Assembly: GCA_964545875.1 (NCBI GenBank) | Contig: CAZJHH010000008.1 | Span: forward strand, 50,840-114,839 | Direction of reading: 5' to 3' | DNA from: DAIPKP01 sp964545875 | GTDB lineage: Bacteria > Synergistota > Synergistia > Synergistales > Aminiphilaceae | Length of the DNA: 64,000 bases | In this document: in pieces, positions 8,477 through 17,428 of the stretch | Numbering within the stretch: the stretch's first letter is position 1 | Layout of the letters: each line of letters starts with the position of its first letter | The notes under the pieces: model-generated | Database searches by the model: none | What the model saw: the letters and a program-made list of their open reading frames with translations, nothing else | What the model was told of the DNA's origin: nothing | Position numbers and translations under genes: made by a program

Positions 8477-9223
8477 ATGCGAAAAAAATATCGGGTTCGC
8501 CGGCCGAGAATTCGTTTCGGCCCCATTCTCTTTCCACTCGTTTCGGTGCTGTTGCTGGTGGGAACGGTGTATGCCTGGATGAGCTTTATCCGTTCCTCTT
8601 CTCATGGTTTTGGAGATTCCGAGAATCTTGGCGGGGTGGTCGTGGTGGCTCCCGAAGAGGATTCTCCCGGAGCTTTTCTTGAGGAGGTTTCCCCAGGGCA
8701 GGATTCTGAAGTGTCTCTGGTGGCGATTCCCGGAGGAGATGTGCCGGTTTCGGAAAAATTACAGGGAAGGCCCGAGGGGAGAATTACCGCTCTTCCCGAA
8801 GGTTTCGGAACGATTCCGGACGGAAAATGGATAGCCGTAGACAAGAGTGCCATGCAGCTCATGCTGTGTGAGGGCTCCCGAATACTGGCGACATATCCCG
8901 TGGGCATCGGAGCGAATACGGGAAATAAAGAAAAGGCCGGGGATAATCGAACCCCCGAGGGGCGTTTTTCCATAGAGAACATTCAGGATTCCAGCGGCTG
9001 GACCCACGATTACAAGGATGGCCGGGGCCCTGTCAAGGGTGTTTATGGCCCCTGGTTCCTGCGGTTGCGAATGTCTTGGTCCGGTTTGGGAATATGCGGA
9101 ACTCCGGATCCGAATCTCGTGGGAAAACGCAATACCCGAGGTTCTATCCGGATGCTCAACGAGGATATCCAGGCACTCAAGGAGCAGGTGAAGGTAGGAA
9201 CCGTAGTGGTGATAATGCCTTAG
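8477..9223 (+). CDS. L,D-transpeptidase (YkuD) fold protein lacking the catalytic Cys
   Basis: 248 residues from ATG 8477 (AAGGA nine bases upstream; ATG 8471 is too close). Basic N-terminus, one membrane anchor at residues ~16-34, a Pro/Ser/Glu-rich linker, then a YkuD domain at ~115-248 (GKWIAVDKSAMQLMLCEG, TPEGRFSI, GTPDPNLVGK). YkuD enzymes make 3-3 cross-links or attach proteins to peptidoglycan with a His/Cys site. Here the usual IHGT is ICGT (Cys207) and the usual SHGCIRM is TRGSIRM (Arg221, Ser223), so both His and the nucleophilic Cys are changed. It may be inactive, a binding protein, or have an altered site. Confidence 0.85.
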   Translation: MRKKYRVRRPRIRFGPILFPLVSVLLLVGTVYAWMSFIRSSSHGFGDSENLGGVVVVAPEEDSPGAFLEEVSPGQDSEVSLVAIPGGDVPVSEKLQGRPEGRITALPEGFGTIPDGKWIAVDKSAMQLMLCEGSRILATYPVGIGANTGNKEKAGDNRTPEGRFSIENIQDSSGWTHDYKDGRGPVKGVYGPWFLRLRMSWSGLGICGTPDPNLVGKRNTRGSIRMLNEDIQALKEQVKVGTVVVIMP

Positions 9224-9310
9224 CGTAGGCGTGTCTCTGGAAAGGACTTCGTGCAGGAGAGCCGGGGATTTTCCGAAAGGCTCCGAAAATATGGCGAAGG
9301 GAGTGTCTGT

Positions 9311-10123
9311 ATGGAATGTCGAGGTTGGAAGAGAGTTTTTCTTTGCGGATCGTGTGAGGGAAGGTCTTTTCGGGCACCCCTTCTTTCAGGGGTTTTGGTT
9401 TTTCTCTGGGCATTCTTCGTTTCCTTCCCCTGTGAGGGAGCCTCTTCTCCCGAAGAGATGCTTTTTTCCCATATGGAAAAAATTTTCACCCCCGAATCCA
9501 TGGAGATGATTCTGGATGCTCCGGTGGAACCCGATGGAAGCGTGCGGCGCATGTTCCTGCGTATTCGGGGTGCTTCCTTTTCGGGTTTCCGGGTGGAGGA
9601 AATTGTGGGAGAGTTTACCTTTCTTTGCCTGCCTCCCGTAAAGGATTGGGGTTTTGAAGGGGAACACCTCGAGGTTGTGGAGGCTTTGGGTGTCTATTTC
9701 ACCGCCCGGGTTCTCGAAGAGGATATCAACAGCTATCTTTTGGGAAAGACGCTGCATCTTGAAAGCTCTCAATGGAGGGACGTGCGTTGCCATCTCTTTC
9801 CAGAGGGAATCCACGCCGCCGCCAGGGCGGATCTTATGTTGAGCGGCAACGTCCGGGCGGTGGTGGATCTTAGGGGAACCTTCCGACTTCGGGAGGGAAA
9901 TCAGGTTTTTCTCGAGGATACGGTGTTCTCCGTAAACGGAGGAGAAAAGGAAATCGGGGCGGTGGAAGAAGCCCTGCGGGAGATGCAGCCCATCATCGAT
10001 TTCCGGGAGCTTCCCTTTCCCGTGCGGGTGCATAGTTTGACCCTCTCTCGAGGGGCCATGGATTTTGCTACCCGGATACCGCCTAAAACGTTCTCCGGCT
10101 TTTTCCATCGGAGCCTTCCTTAG
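9311..10123 (+). CDS. DUF2993 (LmeA-like) secreted or anchored protein
   Basis: 270 residues from ATG 9311, chosen for GAAGGGAG upstream; the frame extends back to 9251. A hydrophobic segment at about residues 24-42 followed by FPCEGASS looks like a signal peptide. The body matches the DUF2993 pattern: LEEDINSYLL, repeated beta strands with RADLMLSGNVRAVVDLRGTF, SVNGG, and the closing PIIDFRELPFPVRVHSLTL. Such proteins have a lipid-binding (SMP/TULIP-like) type of fold in relatives and act in the envelope. Exact role unknown. Confidence 0.7.
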   Translation: MECRGWKRVFLCGSCEGRSFRAPLLSGVLVFLWAFFVSFPCEGASSPEEMLFSHMEKIFTPESMEMILDAPVEPDGSVRRMFLRIRGASFSGFRVEEIVGEFTFLCLPPVKDWGFEGEHLEVVEALGVYFTARVLEEDINSYLLGKTLHLESSQWRDVRCHLFPEGIHAAARADLMLSGNVRAVVDLRGTFRLREGNQVFLEDTVFSVNGGEKEIGAVEEALREMQPIIDFRELPFPVRVHSLTLSRGAMDFATRIPPKTFSGFFHRSLP

Positions 10124-10224
10124 TTCATTTTCTTTTCGGAAAGGGCGGAAGGAACTCGAGAATGCCGTTACGTTTTGTGGTTCGGGTTTTCGAGACGGGC
10201 CTGGACGGATAATCTTCGAAAAGA

Positions 10225-10695
10225 TTATCTGCACAGGTCCGCAGTTTTTCCTCCGGTAATCCGAAGGAGCTCTTCCGGGGGGAGGATGATTTGGCATCCC
10301 CGAATGCCCGCGCTGAAGGCGATAACCGGGAAGTTCAGGGCCGATAGATCGAGAAAGAGAGGGTAGTTCTTTTTCATGCCCAGAGGGGAACATCCTCCCC
10401 GCTGGTATCCCGTAAGGGGAAGAATTTCCTTGGTGGCCACGAGCTCCGTTTTTTTGTGTCCTCCCAGGGCGGCGAGCTTTTTGAGATCCAGCTCTCCGTC
10501 CCCTCGAAGACAGGCTACCACCACGCTTTTGTCGCTGTTTCGGGCTATCAGGGTTTTGAAAACCTGTTCCTCGGGCATGCCGATCTTGGCGGCCACGTAG
10601 GAGGCGCTCAAGTCGTCGGGATCCACCGGGTAGGTGCGGCAGTCGTAAGCTATGCCCTCCCGATCGAGAACGCGCATGGGGTTGGTTTTTTTCAT
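10225..10695 (-). CDS. ybaK: YbaK/EbsC family Cys-tRNA(Pro)/aminoacyl-tRNA deacylase
   Basis: 156 residues from the ATG at 10695, preceded on the minus strand by AAAGGAG; the longer frame to 10836 lacks a start signal. YbaK hydrolyses mischarged Cys-tRNA(Pro). Family features: TYPVDPDDLSASYVAAKIGM, VFKTLIARNS, the catalytic-type Lys in this block, LGGHKKTELV and GYQRGGCSPLGMKK. It runs convergent to the DUF2993 gene, and an inverted repeat (GATAATCTT/AAGATTATC, 10208-10229) covers its stop codon. Confidence 0.9.
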   Translation of the reverse strand: MKKTNPMRVLDREGIAYDCRTYPVDPDDLSASYVAAKIGMPEEQVFKTLIARNSDKSVVVACLRGDGELDLKKLAALGGHKKTELVATKEILPLTGYQRGGCSPLGMKKNYPLFLDLSALNFPVIAFSAGIRGCQIILPPEELLRITGGKTADLCR

Positions 10696-10825
10696 GGGGT
10701 TGCTCCTTTCCCGTTTCTGATATAAAGACGAGGATACCATTCTATTCCAGAACGAACCACCTTTCGATGCAAAAGAAATCCTGTCGGAAGGATGTTCAAG
10801 ACATATCCGAGGGGGAATCTCGACA

Positions 10826-11794
10826 ATGGAAAGCATTAACGTACAAGATATCTACGCCGCCCGGGAACGCATCAAGGATTATATCCACGTCACGGGGATT
10901 CACAGTTCCAGCATTTTGGGAGAGCTTTCGGAGAACCGGGTTTTTCTGAAGCCCGAAAATTTTCAGAAGGTGGGGGCTTTCAAGTTTCGGGGGGCCATGA
11001 ACGCTCTGCTCGCCATGGATCCGGAAACCCGAAAACGGGGCGTGGTAACAGGCTCTTCGGGGAATCACGGTCAGGCGGTGGCCAAGGCCGCCCAGATTCT
11101 CGCAGTTCCCGCCACCATCGTGGTCCCTCAGGATGCATCTCCCGCCAAGACCCAGGCCATTTCCGCCTACGGGGCGAAGCTGGAGTATTTCGGAACCTCT
11201 TCGGTGGAACGCATCGCCCGGGCCAAGATGATCGCCCGGGAGCGGGGAATGTACTTCGTTCACCCCTTTGACGATCCTCTGGTCATGGCCGGTCAGGGCA
11301 CTGCAGGACTGGAGATTTACCGGGATCTTCCCTCGGTGGATGCGGTGCTCGTTCCCTGCGGAGGAGGCGGATTGATCTCCGGCATCGCCACGGCCCTCAA
11401 GGCCTGTAATCCGGAGATCAAAATCTATGGAGTGGAACCCGAAAACAGCAACAGCACCTATCTTTCCCTCAAAAAGGGAAAGCGGGTCTCTTTGGAGACC
11501 ATCGTTACCGTGGCGGACGGTGTGCGCACCGCCACTCCCGGAGAAAATACCTTTCCCGTGGAGCAGAAATATGTGGAGGAAGTGCTCCTCGTTTCCGAGG
11601 AAGCCATCAAGAAGGCGGTGGTTTTTCTGCTGGAACGGTGCAAAATGCTGGTGGAACCCTCCGGGGCCCTTTCCGTGGCGGCCCTTCTTTCCGGGGTTTT
11701 TCCCGAAAAGAACCGTACTCTCGTAGGGTTTTTGAGCGGGGGTAACGTGGATATCCGGCAGCTTTCCCGATGGATCGAGGAAGTGCGCTCCTGA
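10826..11794 (+). CDS. tdcB: Threonine ammonia-lyase, catabolic type
   Basis: 322 residues. PLP-dependent fold type II enzyme converting threonine (and serine) to 2-oxobutyrate (pyruvate) plus ammonia. Lys53 in GAFKFRGA binds PLP, SSGNHGQAVA is the substrate loop and CGGGGLISGIA the phosphate loop. There is no C-terminal ACT domain, which fits the short catabolic form rather than biosynthetic IlvA. The serine dehydratase gene starts 41 bp downstream, giving a two-gene hydroxy-amino-acid deamination operon. The reactive enamine product is relevant to the RidA gene at 37.3 kb. Confidence 0.92.
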   Translation: MESINVQDIYAARERIKDYIHVTGIHSSSILGELSENRVFLKPENFQKVGAFKFRGAMNALLAMDPETRKRGVVTGSSGNHGQAVAKAAQILAVPATIVVPQDASPAKTQAISAYGAKLEYFGTSSVERIARAKMIARERGMYFVHPFDDPLVMAGQGTAGLEIYRDLPSVDAVLVPCGGGGLISGIATALKACNPEIKIYGVEPENSNSTYLSLKKGKRVSLETIVTVADGVRTATPGENTFPVEQKYVEEVLLVSEEAIKKAVVFLLERCKMLVEPSGALSVAALLSGVFPEKNRTLVGFLSGGNVDIRQLSRWIEEVRS

Positions 11795-11835
11795 CCTTCA
11801 ACCGGTGCATTGCAAACAGACAAGGAGAGAAAACC

Positions 11836-13380
11836 ATGTGTACGAGCATCTTCAACGAAGTCCTGGGCCCCGTTATGCGAGGCCCTTCCAGTTCACATAC
11901 CGCCGCATCCTGGCGTATGGGACTTTATGCGAGGGCACTTCTCGGAGAGCCCGTGGAGGAAGGACGCATCTCTTTCGATTCTTCGGGTTCCTACGGAGAG
12001 GTCTATGCTCAGCAGGGGAGCGACAAGGCCTTTCTTACGGGGCTTCTGGAATGGGATATGGGGGATCCGCGCTTTTTCGAGGTTTTCTCCCATGCCGAGG
12101 AGGCGGGAATGTCCGTAACCTTCGAGGTTCTTCCCCTGGAGGGGGCGGAGCATCCCAACGATGTGGATCTCTGGTTCCGGGGGGTGTCCGGGCGGGAAAT
12201 TCTGCTCCGGGGGCGCTCCATCGGAGGAGGAGCCGTGGTATTTTTGAGCTTTAATGGCTTTTCCTGCACTTCCTTCGGCAAGAAATACGATCTCTTTCTC
12301 GAGGTTCCAGCCCGGGAGGTTTCATCCCTGGAGAAAATTCTGAGCCGTTGCTTTCCCCGGGTTTCCTGGAATATTCTCCGCCGGGAAGAGAAGGCTCTTC
12401 TGGGGGCATCCTTTGCGGACAATCCTCTGAAGACCTACGAAAAGGAGGCTTTCGAGAGTCTGCCGGGTACTCTCTACCTCTCGTCTCCTCTCTTCTTCCC
12501 TCTCCGGGGGGAGCCCCTCTTTTCCTCCGCCGAAGAGATGCTTGCCCTGGCGGAAAAAGAGAATATCAGCCTCGGAGATGCAGGACTTCGTTACGAATCC
12601 AGGGTTTTGGGAATTTCCGAGGGGGAAGCCCTCGGGGAAATGGTGGAACGTTATCGGGTTATGCGGCGGGCGGTGGAGCTGGGGCTTTCGGAAAACCCCG
12701 GAAAAATGCGCCTTCTCTCTCCTTCCGCAGGCACGGTTTATGCCCGGGATGCGGCGGGATCTCTCCCCCTGGGAGGCATCCTTACCCGGGCCGCCGCACG
12801 AGCCCTGGGGGCTCTTCACGTAAACAGCGCCATGGGAGTGGTCTGTGCGGCCCCCACGGGCGGAGCCGCAGGAGTAATTCCGGGGGTCGCGGTAACTCTG
12901 GAGAAGGAATGGCATCTCTCGGAGGAGCAGGTGGCGAAGGCTCTCTTCGCCGGAGGGGCCGTGGGGCTTATCGTTTCTCTTCGGGCCACCTTTGCGGCGG
13001 AAGTGGCGGGATGTCAGGCGGAAATCGGCGTGGCGGGAGCCATGGGAGCCGCCATGGTGGCGGAAGCTGCGGGGCGGCCGCCTCGGGAGGCCTGTAACGC
13101 CGCGGCGGTGGCCCTCCAGAACACCATGGGCTCCGTCTGCGATCCCGTGCAGGGATGCGTGGAAATTCCCTGCCACACCCGAAACGCTTTGGCCGCATCC
13201 TCCGCCTTCATCAATGCGGATCTCATCGCGGGGGGGTACGAAAACCCCGTTCCCCTGGACGAAACCGTCGATGCCTGTTACGCCTCGGGAAAAATGCTCC
13301 CCCCGGAGCTTCGATGCACCGCCAAGGGAGGGCTTGCGGTATGTCCCTCGGCTCTCGCCATGAAGGTGCGTTCTCTCTAG
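11836..13380 (+). CDS. sdaA: L-serine ammonia-lyase, iron-sulfur type, single chain
   Basis: 514 residues from ATG 11836 (AAGGAGAG upstream). Beta and alpha domains are fused in one chain: N-terminal beta domain with GPVMRGPSSSHTAA, C-terminal alpha domain from about residue 230. Cluster-type cysteines are in VVCAAPTGGAAGV, VAGCQAEIGVAGAMGAA and CDPVQGCVEIPC. It converts L-serine to pyruvate and ammonia with an oxygen-labile 4Fe-4S cluster, which fits an anaerobe. Cotranscribed with the threonine lyase. A terminator lies ~90 bp downstream. Confidence 0.94.
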   Translation: MCTSIFNEVLGPVMRGPSSSHTAASWRMGLYARALLGEPVEEGRISFDSSGSYGEVYAQQGSDKAFLTGLLEWDMGDPRFFEVFSHAEEAGMSVTFEVLPLEGAEHPNDVDLWFRGVSGREILLRGRSIGGGAVVFLSFNGFSCTSFGKKYDLFLEVPAREVSSLEKILSRCFPRVSWNILRREEKALLGASFADNPLKTYEKEAFESLPGTLYLSSPLFFPLRGEPLFSSAEEMLALAEKENISLGDAGLRYESRVLGISEGEALGEMVERYRVMRRAVELGLSENPGKMRLLSPSAGTVYARDAAGSLPLGGILTRAAARALGALHVNSAMGVVCAAPTGGAAGVIPGVAVTLEKEWHLSEEQVAKALFAGGAVGLIVSLRATFAAEVAGCQAEIGVAGAMGAAMVAEAAGRPPREACNAAAVALQNTMGSVCDPVQGCVEIPCHTRNALAASSAFINADLIAGGYENPVPLDETVDACYASGKMLPPELRCTAKGGLAVCPSALAMKVRSL

Positions 13381-13456
13381 CCTGACAGGGTAAAAACGCC
13401 GCTTTTCCCGGAGAAAATTCCATGAGGGAGATCTCCTCCGGGGAAAGGGATACGTA

Positions 13457-14647
13457 TCAATCCGAAGAAGCTACGCAGCACTCCTTTTGAGAGGGGGGCT
13501 GCGTTTTTTTGTAGAGGGGGCGCCAGAGAAAAAGCCACAGAGGTACGGTGCTGCACAGAATAAGAATAAAGAGCAGCCGATAGGCCGTAATCATGCCGAA
13601 GGCTCTGGCAAGATATCCCAGAAGAACCGGGCAGAGAGAAAAACTGCAGGACATGAAAAACCACGACATGGAGGTCGCCTTGGCCCGGAGCCGGGGAGGA
13701 GTGAGATCCGCCGTAAGGGTGAGATGGAGAGGAAAGCCGAAACCCATGCCCAGACCGAAGAGAACTCCCACGAGGCAGAAAGGAAGAGAAGCCTCCGTAT
13801 AGGTGGCAAGCACCAGAGCCCCCGAAGTGAGGGCGATGGCCACCGGGGATGCGGGAATTCGGGGAATCCGGTCGAGAAAAGAGGGAAAGAACAGCCGGGC
13901 GATAATGGATGTAAGCGCGTTGGCGGAGATAAAGAGAGTGGCGCTGAGACTCTTGGCCATGGCCAGAGCCGCCAGAGAGACCATGGCGGCATCGGTAAAG
14001 GCGAAAAGAGAGGTTGCCAGAAAGACTGTCCGGGCCTCGGGAAGGGCGAAAAGCTCCCGGTAGGTTCCCCAGGATCGCCGGGTTTCGGAATGTTCCTCGG
14101 AAGATTTTACCGTGAAAACCAGGAACATGCAGGTCAGGGCCATTATGGGGGGAGACCAGATGTAGAGCTGCAGATAGCCCCGGTGGAGCATCCATTCCGC
14201 CAAAGGCACCAGGAGAAGCAGGGGGGCGATACTTCCTGCGGAGACGAAGGTGAAGGCGCTCCCTCGTTTTTCGTCGGGAATCTCCAGGGCTTGAAAGGTG
14301 GTGATGCTTACGATAAAAAGGCTCGAAGCCACGCCCATAAAGGCTCTCCAGAAGATGATGCTTTCCATGAAGCTCCCGGAAAGAGCGAGTCCCAGGGTGG
14401 CGGCAAAGCATCCTCCCGACCCCAGAAGCATGGTGACCCGAAAGGAGAAGCGTTCCACCAGCCATCCCACGAAGGGACGCACCACCGTGGAGGCGGCGTA
14501 GTAAATTCCCATGGCCCATCCCAGAACCACCGGGTTCGTCACGTCCAGGTAGTGAAGGTAGGAAGCCAGAAGGTAGTAAATGTTGCTTACACCCATGATG
14601 GTGAACTGAAGCAGCAGTAAAATCCATACGAGACGCCGATACGTCAT
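13457..14647 (-). CDS. MFS transporter
   Basis: 396 residues with about twelve hydrophobic segments and a charged central loop near residues 185-205 (VKSSEEHSETRRSWG). Between helices 2 and 3, GWLVERFSFRVTMLLGS matches the MFS loop pattern G-x3-D/E-R. Probably an inner-membrane efflux or uptake carrier; the substrate cannot be read. Convergent with the serine dehydratase operon. The ATG at 14647 is preceded on the minus strand by GGAAAGGAG. Confidence 0.88.
   Translation of the reverse strand: MTYRRLVWILLLLQFTIMGVSNIYYLLASYLHYLDVTNPVVLGWAMGIYYAASTVVRPFVGWLVERFSFRVTMLLGSGGCFAATLGLALSGSFMESIIFWRAFMGVASSLFIVSITTFQALEIPDEKRGSAFTFVSAGSIAPLLLLVPLAEWMLHRGYLQLYIWSPPIMALTCMFLVFTVKSSEEHSETRRSWGTYRELFALPEARTVFLATSLFAFTDAAMVSLAALAMAKSLSATLFISANALTSIIARLFFPSFLDRIPRIPASPVAIALTSGALVLATYTEASLPFCLVGVLFGLGMGFGFPLHLTLTADLTPPRLRAKATSMSWFFMSCSFSLCPVLLGYLARAFGMITAYRLLFILILCSTVPLWLFLWRPLYKKTQPPSQKECCVASSD
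13473..13510 (+). terminator. Terminator of the tdcB-sdaA operon
   Basis: ACGCAGC (13473-13479) pairs with GCTGCGT (13498-13504), followed by a run of T. It lies inside the 3' end of the convergent MFS gene, so its sequence also codes for that protein's last residues. Confidence 0.75.
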
Positions 14648-15073
14648 GGTACTCCTTTCCTGTGCGGTCCGTGCACGTATACAAAGTTTTCTCCCGGGGC
14701 CAGGAGAACCTTATCTTTTTTGCGCCGAAATATCAAGATGGATTCTTTGGTGCATGTATTTTTATTTATGCATGTATTCGCAAGGATTTCTTTTATCAAG
14801 GGAAGGACGAAGACTACGGGTCTTTCCGTCGGCAAGTTTTTTTGTATTCCCCTCTTTTTTGAAAGAAATTCCCGTGTATGAGGAAGGCGAAACTTTTCTC
14901 ACTTCACCGGAGCGGTATACTCCGGATGGAAAGAATCGGGAGTTCTCGTGGAGGAGTTTTTCCGAAAAGCCGCACCTTCAAGGCATAAAAATAAAAAACC
15001 ACGTTTTGAAAAGAAAAACGACGAAAAAGATCTTTTAGAAGCCTTTTTAGAGAATAATCCCTGTTATTCTGTG
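14648..15073. other. Intergenic region without a gene
   Basis: AT-rich spacer between the divergent MFS gene and groESL. Frames here are short and lack ribosome binding sites. I see no RNA gene; the MFS promoter is presumably at its left end. Confidence 0.6.
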
Positions 15074-15102
15074 TTGAGATAAGAGCCATGCATCAGTAAG
15101 AT
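15074..15102 (+). promoter_or_regulatory. groESL promoter
   Basis: TTGAGA at 15074-15079 and TAAGAT at 15097-15102 with a 17-base spacer, directly upstream of the CIRCE operator. Confidence 0.8.
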
Positions 15103-15121
15103 CATGCATGGTCAAAGGAAA

Positions 15122-15148
15122 TTAGCACTCTCTCATGTCGAGTGCTAA
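15122..15148 (+). promoter_or_regulatory. CIRCE operator (HrcA site)
   Basis: Perfect TTAGCACTC-N9-GAGTGCTAA inverted repeat, 20 bases after the -10 box and ~32 bases before groES. Known family: HrcA represses groESL at this element and is released on heat stress. Confidence 0.97.
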
Positions 15149-15180
15149 CATCTACACATAATCAGGGAGGTACGTATATC

Positions 15181-15468
15181 ATGAAGTTGAAACCTCTGGG
15201 AGATCGCATCGTCGTCAAGGTTCTCAGCCAGGAAGAAAAGACCCGGGGAGGCATCGTTCTTCCGGATACCGCGAAAGAAAAGCCTCAGGAAGCGGAAGTT
15301 GTGGCAGTAGGATCCGGACGGATTCTCGACAACGGTCAGAAAATGCCCCTTGAGGTAAAGGAAGGGGACAAAGTCCTTTTCAGCAAATACGGCGGCACGG
15401 AAGTCAAGGTGGACGGTGAGGAGTATCTCATCCTCAGCGAGCGCGACGTTCTTGCCATTGTAGGCTAA
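15181..15468 (+). CDS. groS: GroES co-chaperonin
   Basis: 95 residues from ATG 15181, after GGGAGGT. Forms the heptameric lid of the GroEL chamber. Family features: MKLKPLGDRIVVKVL, the mobile loop EEKTRGGIVLPDTAKEKP, and the roof and C-terminal strands VLFSKYGGTEVKVDGEEYLI. Cotranscribed with groL under the CIRCE operator. Confidence 0.98.
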   Translation: MKLKPLGDRIVVKVLSQEEKTRGGIVLPDTAKEKPQEAEVVAVGSGRILDNGQKMPLEVKEGDKVLFSKYGGTEVKVDGEEYLILSERDVLAIVG

Positions 15469-15498
15469 GTACGAATAACTTCAGGAGGTATTTGAATT

Positions 15499-17142
15499 AT
15501 GGCAAAGATTATTGCGTACGGTGAAGAAGCCCGTAGAGCTCTCGAGCGCGGTGTGAACTATGTTGCGGATACCGTGGGATCCACCCTTGGCCCCAAGGGA
15601 CGGAACGTGGTTCTTGAAAAGAAGTTCGGATCCCCCACCATCACCAACGACGGCGTGACCATCGCCAAGGAGATCGAACTGGAAGATCCCTTCGAAAATA
15701 TGGGAGCCCAGCTTCTCAAAGAAGTGGCCTCCAAAACCAACGATGTGGCGGGAGACGGTACCACCACCGCCACGGTGCTTGCCCGTGCCATGATCCGGGA
15801 GGGCATGAAGAACGTCGCCGCCGGTGCCAACGGCATTCTCATGCGCCGGGGTATCGAAAAGGCAGTGAGCGTGGTGGTGGATGCCCTTAAGGACATGTCC
15901 ATCCCCGTGAAGGATCGCAGCAAGATTGCCCAGGTAGCCTCCATTTCCGCTAACGACAAGGCCGTGGGCGAGCTCATCGCCGAGGCCATGGAGAAGGTGG
16001 GCGAAGAGGGTGTCATCACCGTAGAGGACAGCCAGACCCTGGGAACTACCCTGGAGATGGTGGAGGGCCTTCAGTTCGATAAAGGCTACATCAGCCCCTA
16101 CATGGTCACCGACACCGAGCGCATGGAAGCCGCTCTTGACGATGCCTACATCCTTCTCTTCGACGGCAAGATCAGCAACGTGAAGGACATGCTTCCCCTT
16201 CTCGAAAAGGCTGTCCAGGCGGGCAAGCCCCTCATGATCATCTCCGAGGATATCGAGGGCGAAGCCCTCGCCACCCTGGTGGTCAACAAGATCCGCGGAA
16301 TCCTCCAGGTTGTGGCCGTGAAGGCCCCCGGATTCGGAGAGCGCCGGAAGGCCATGCTTCAGGATATCGCCATCGTTACGGGTGGCCAGGTGATCAGCGA
16401 AGAGATCGGCCTCAAGCTGGAGAACGCCGAAATTTCCATGCTCGGACGGGCCAAGAAGATCAAGGTTACCAAGGAAGAGACCACCATCGTCGAAGGCGGC
16501 GGCAATTCCGAGGATATCCAGAAGAGAGCTGCCCAGATCAAGCGGGAGCTTGAGGATTCCACCTCGGAATACGACAAGGAAAAACTTCAGGAGCGCCTTG
16601 CCAAGCTTGTGGGCGGCGTAGCGGTGGTTCAGGTGGGAGCAGCCACCGAGACCGAGCAGAAAGAGCTCAAGCACCGTATCGAAGACGCGCTCAACGCTAC
16701 CCGGGCCGCGGTGGAAGAGGGCATCGTGGCGGGAGGCGGCGTGGCTCTCGTGAACTCCCTCGCCGGCCTGGATGCTTTCCTGGAGAAGCTCGAAGGCGAC
16801 GAGAAAACCGGAGCCATGGCGGTTCGCAGAGCTCTTACCGAGCCCCTGCACCTCATCGCCAGCAATGCGGGCTTCCAGGGCGACGTGGTGGTGGAGAAGG
16901 TTCGCAGCCTTGGCGCCGGCGAAGGCCTCAACGCCGCCAAGGGCGAGTACGAGAACCTGGTGAACGCGGGAATCATCGACCCCGTGAAGGTTACCCGGAG
17001 CGCCGTGCAGAATGCAGGTTCCATCGCTGCCATGATCCTTACCACCGAGAGCCTGGTGGCGGACAAACCCGAGGAGAAGGATGCCGGCGGCGGCATGCCT
17101 CCCGGAGGCATGGGCGGCATGGGAGGTATGGGGGGCTTCTAG
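15499..17142 (+). CDS. groL: GroEL chaperonin
   Basis: 547 residues, the normal length. ATP site motifs LGPKGRNVVLEKKFG, NDGVTIAKEI and GDGTTTATVLARAM are intact, and the chain ends in the Gly/Met-rich tail GGMPPGGMGGMGGMGGF. Folds proteins with GroES in an ATP-driven cycle. AGGAGGT precedes the ATG, 30 bp after groS. A terminator follows within 40-70 bp. The long antisense frame over this gene is a codon-bias shadow. Confidence 0.99.
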   Translation: MAKIIAYGEEARRALERGVNYVADTVGSTLGPKGRNVVLEKKFGSPTITNDGVTIAKEIELEDPFENMGAQLLKEVASKTNDVAGDGTTTATVLARAMIREGMKNVAAGANGILMRRGIEKAVSVVVDALKDMSIPVKDRSKIAQVASISANDKAVGELIAEAMEKVGEEGVITVEDSQTLGTTLEMVEGLQFDKGYISPYMVTDTERMEAALDDAYILLFDGKISNVKDMLPLLEKAVQAGKPLMIISEDIEGEALATLVVNKIRGILQVVAVKAPGFGERRKAMLQDIAIVTGGQVISEEIGLKLENAEISMLGRAKKIKVTKEETTIVEGGGNSEDIQKRAAQIKRELEDSTSEYDKEKLQERLAKLVGGVAVVQVGAATETEQKELKHRIEDALNATRAAVEEGIVAGGGVALVNSLAGLDAFLEKLEGDEKTGAMAVRRALTEPLHLIASNAGFQGDVVVEKVRSLGAGEGLNAAKGEYENLVNAGIIDPVKVTRSAVQNAGSIAAMILTTESLVADKPEEKDAGGGMPPGGMGGMGGMGGF

Positions 17143-17181
17143 GCTCTTTCCCAAACGCCGACTTTTTAAAACACCACTCAG

Positions 17182-17214
17182 AAGAGAGGGTTCCGAAAGG
17201 ATCCCTCTCTTTTT
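17182..17214 (+). terminator. groESL terminator
   Basis: AGAGAGGG pairs with CCCTCTCT around TTCCGAAAGGAT, followed by TTTT. Confidence 0.8.
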
Positions 17215-17428
17215 ATGAATTTTGAATTTCAATGCGAGATCGCTACGGGAAAAAAAGAGAATTTTCTCTCCGGAATTTTTTGGAAGAAAAGGGCCTCTTA
17301 GAGTAGAATATGGGATGGAGAAGAAAAATATTTCTGATGGATGATGTAACAGCATCTGGGGATATGGGCTCTTTTATCTTCCGCCATTTTCGGCGGGAAG
17401 AGGGTTTTTTGAAAAGAGGAGGAAGAAC

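Noticed and set aside
10208..10229. Inverted repeat at the end of ybaK as a terminator
   Set aside because: Good 9-bp stem but no T run on either strand and it overlaps the stop codon. Left as an unassigned palindrome.
13487..14620. 377-codon plus-strand frame over the MFS gene
   Set aside because: The minus strand encodes a clean twelve-helix transporter with ribosome binding site; the plus frame is Gly/Arg/Lys-rich shadow translation.
15481..17355. 624-codon open frame antisense to groEL
   Set aside because: It mirrors the codon bias of groEL, has no ribosome binding site and is His/Gly/Leu-rich without a fold. A shadow frame.
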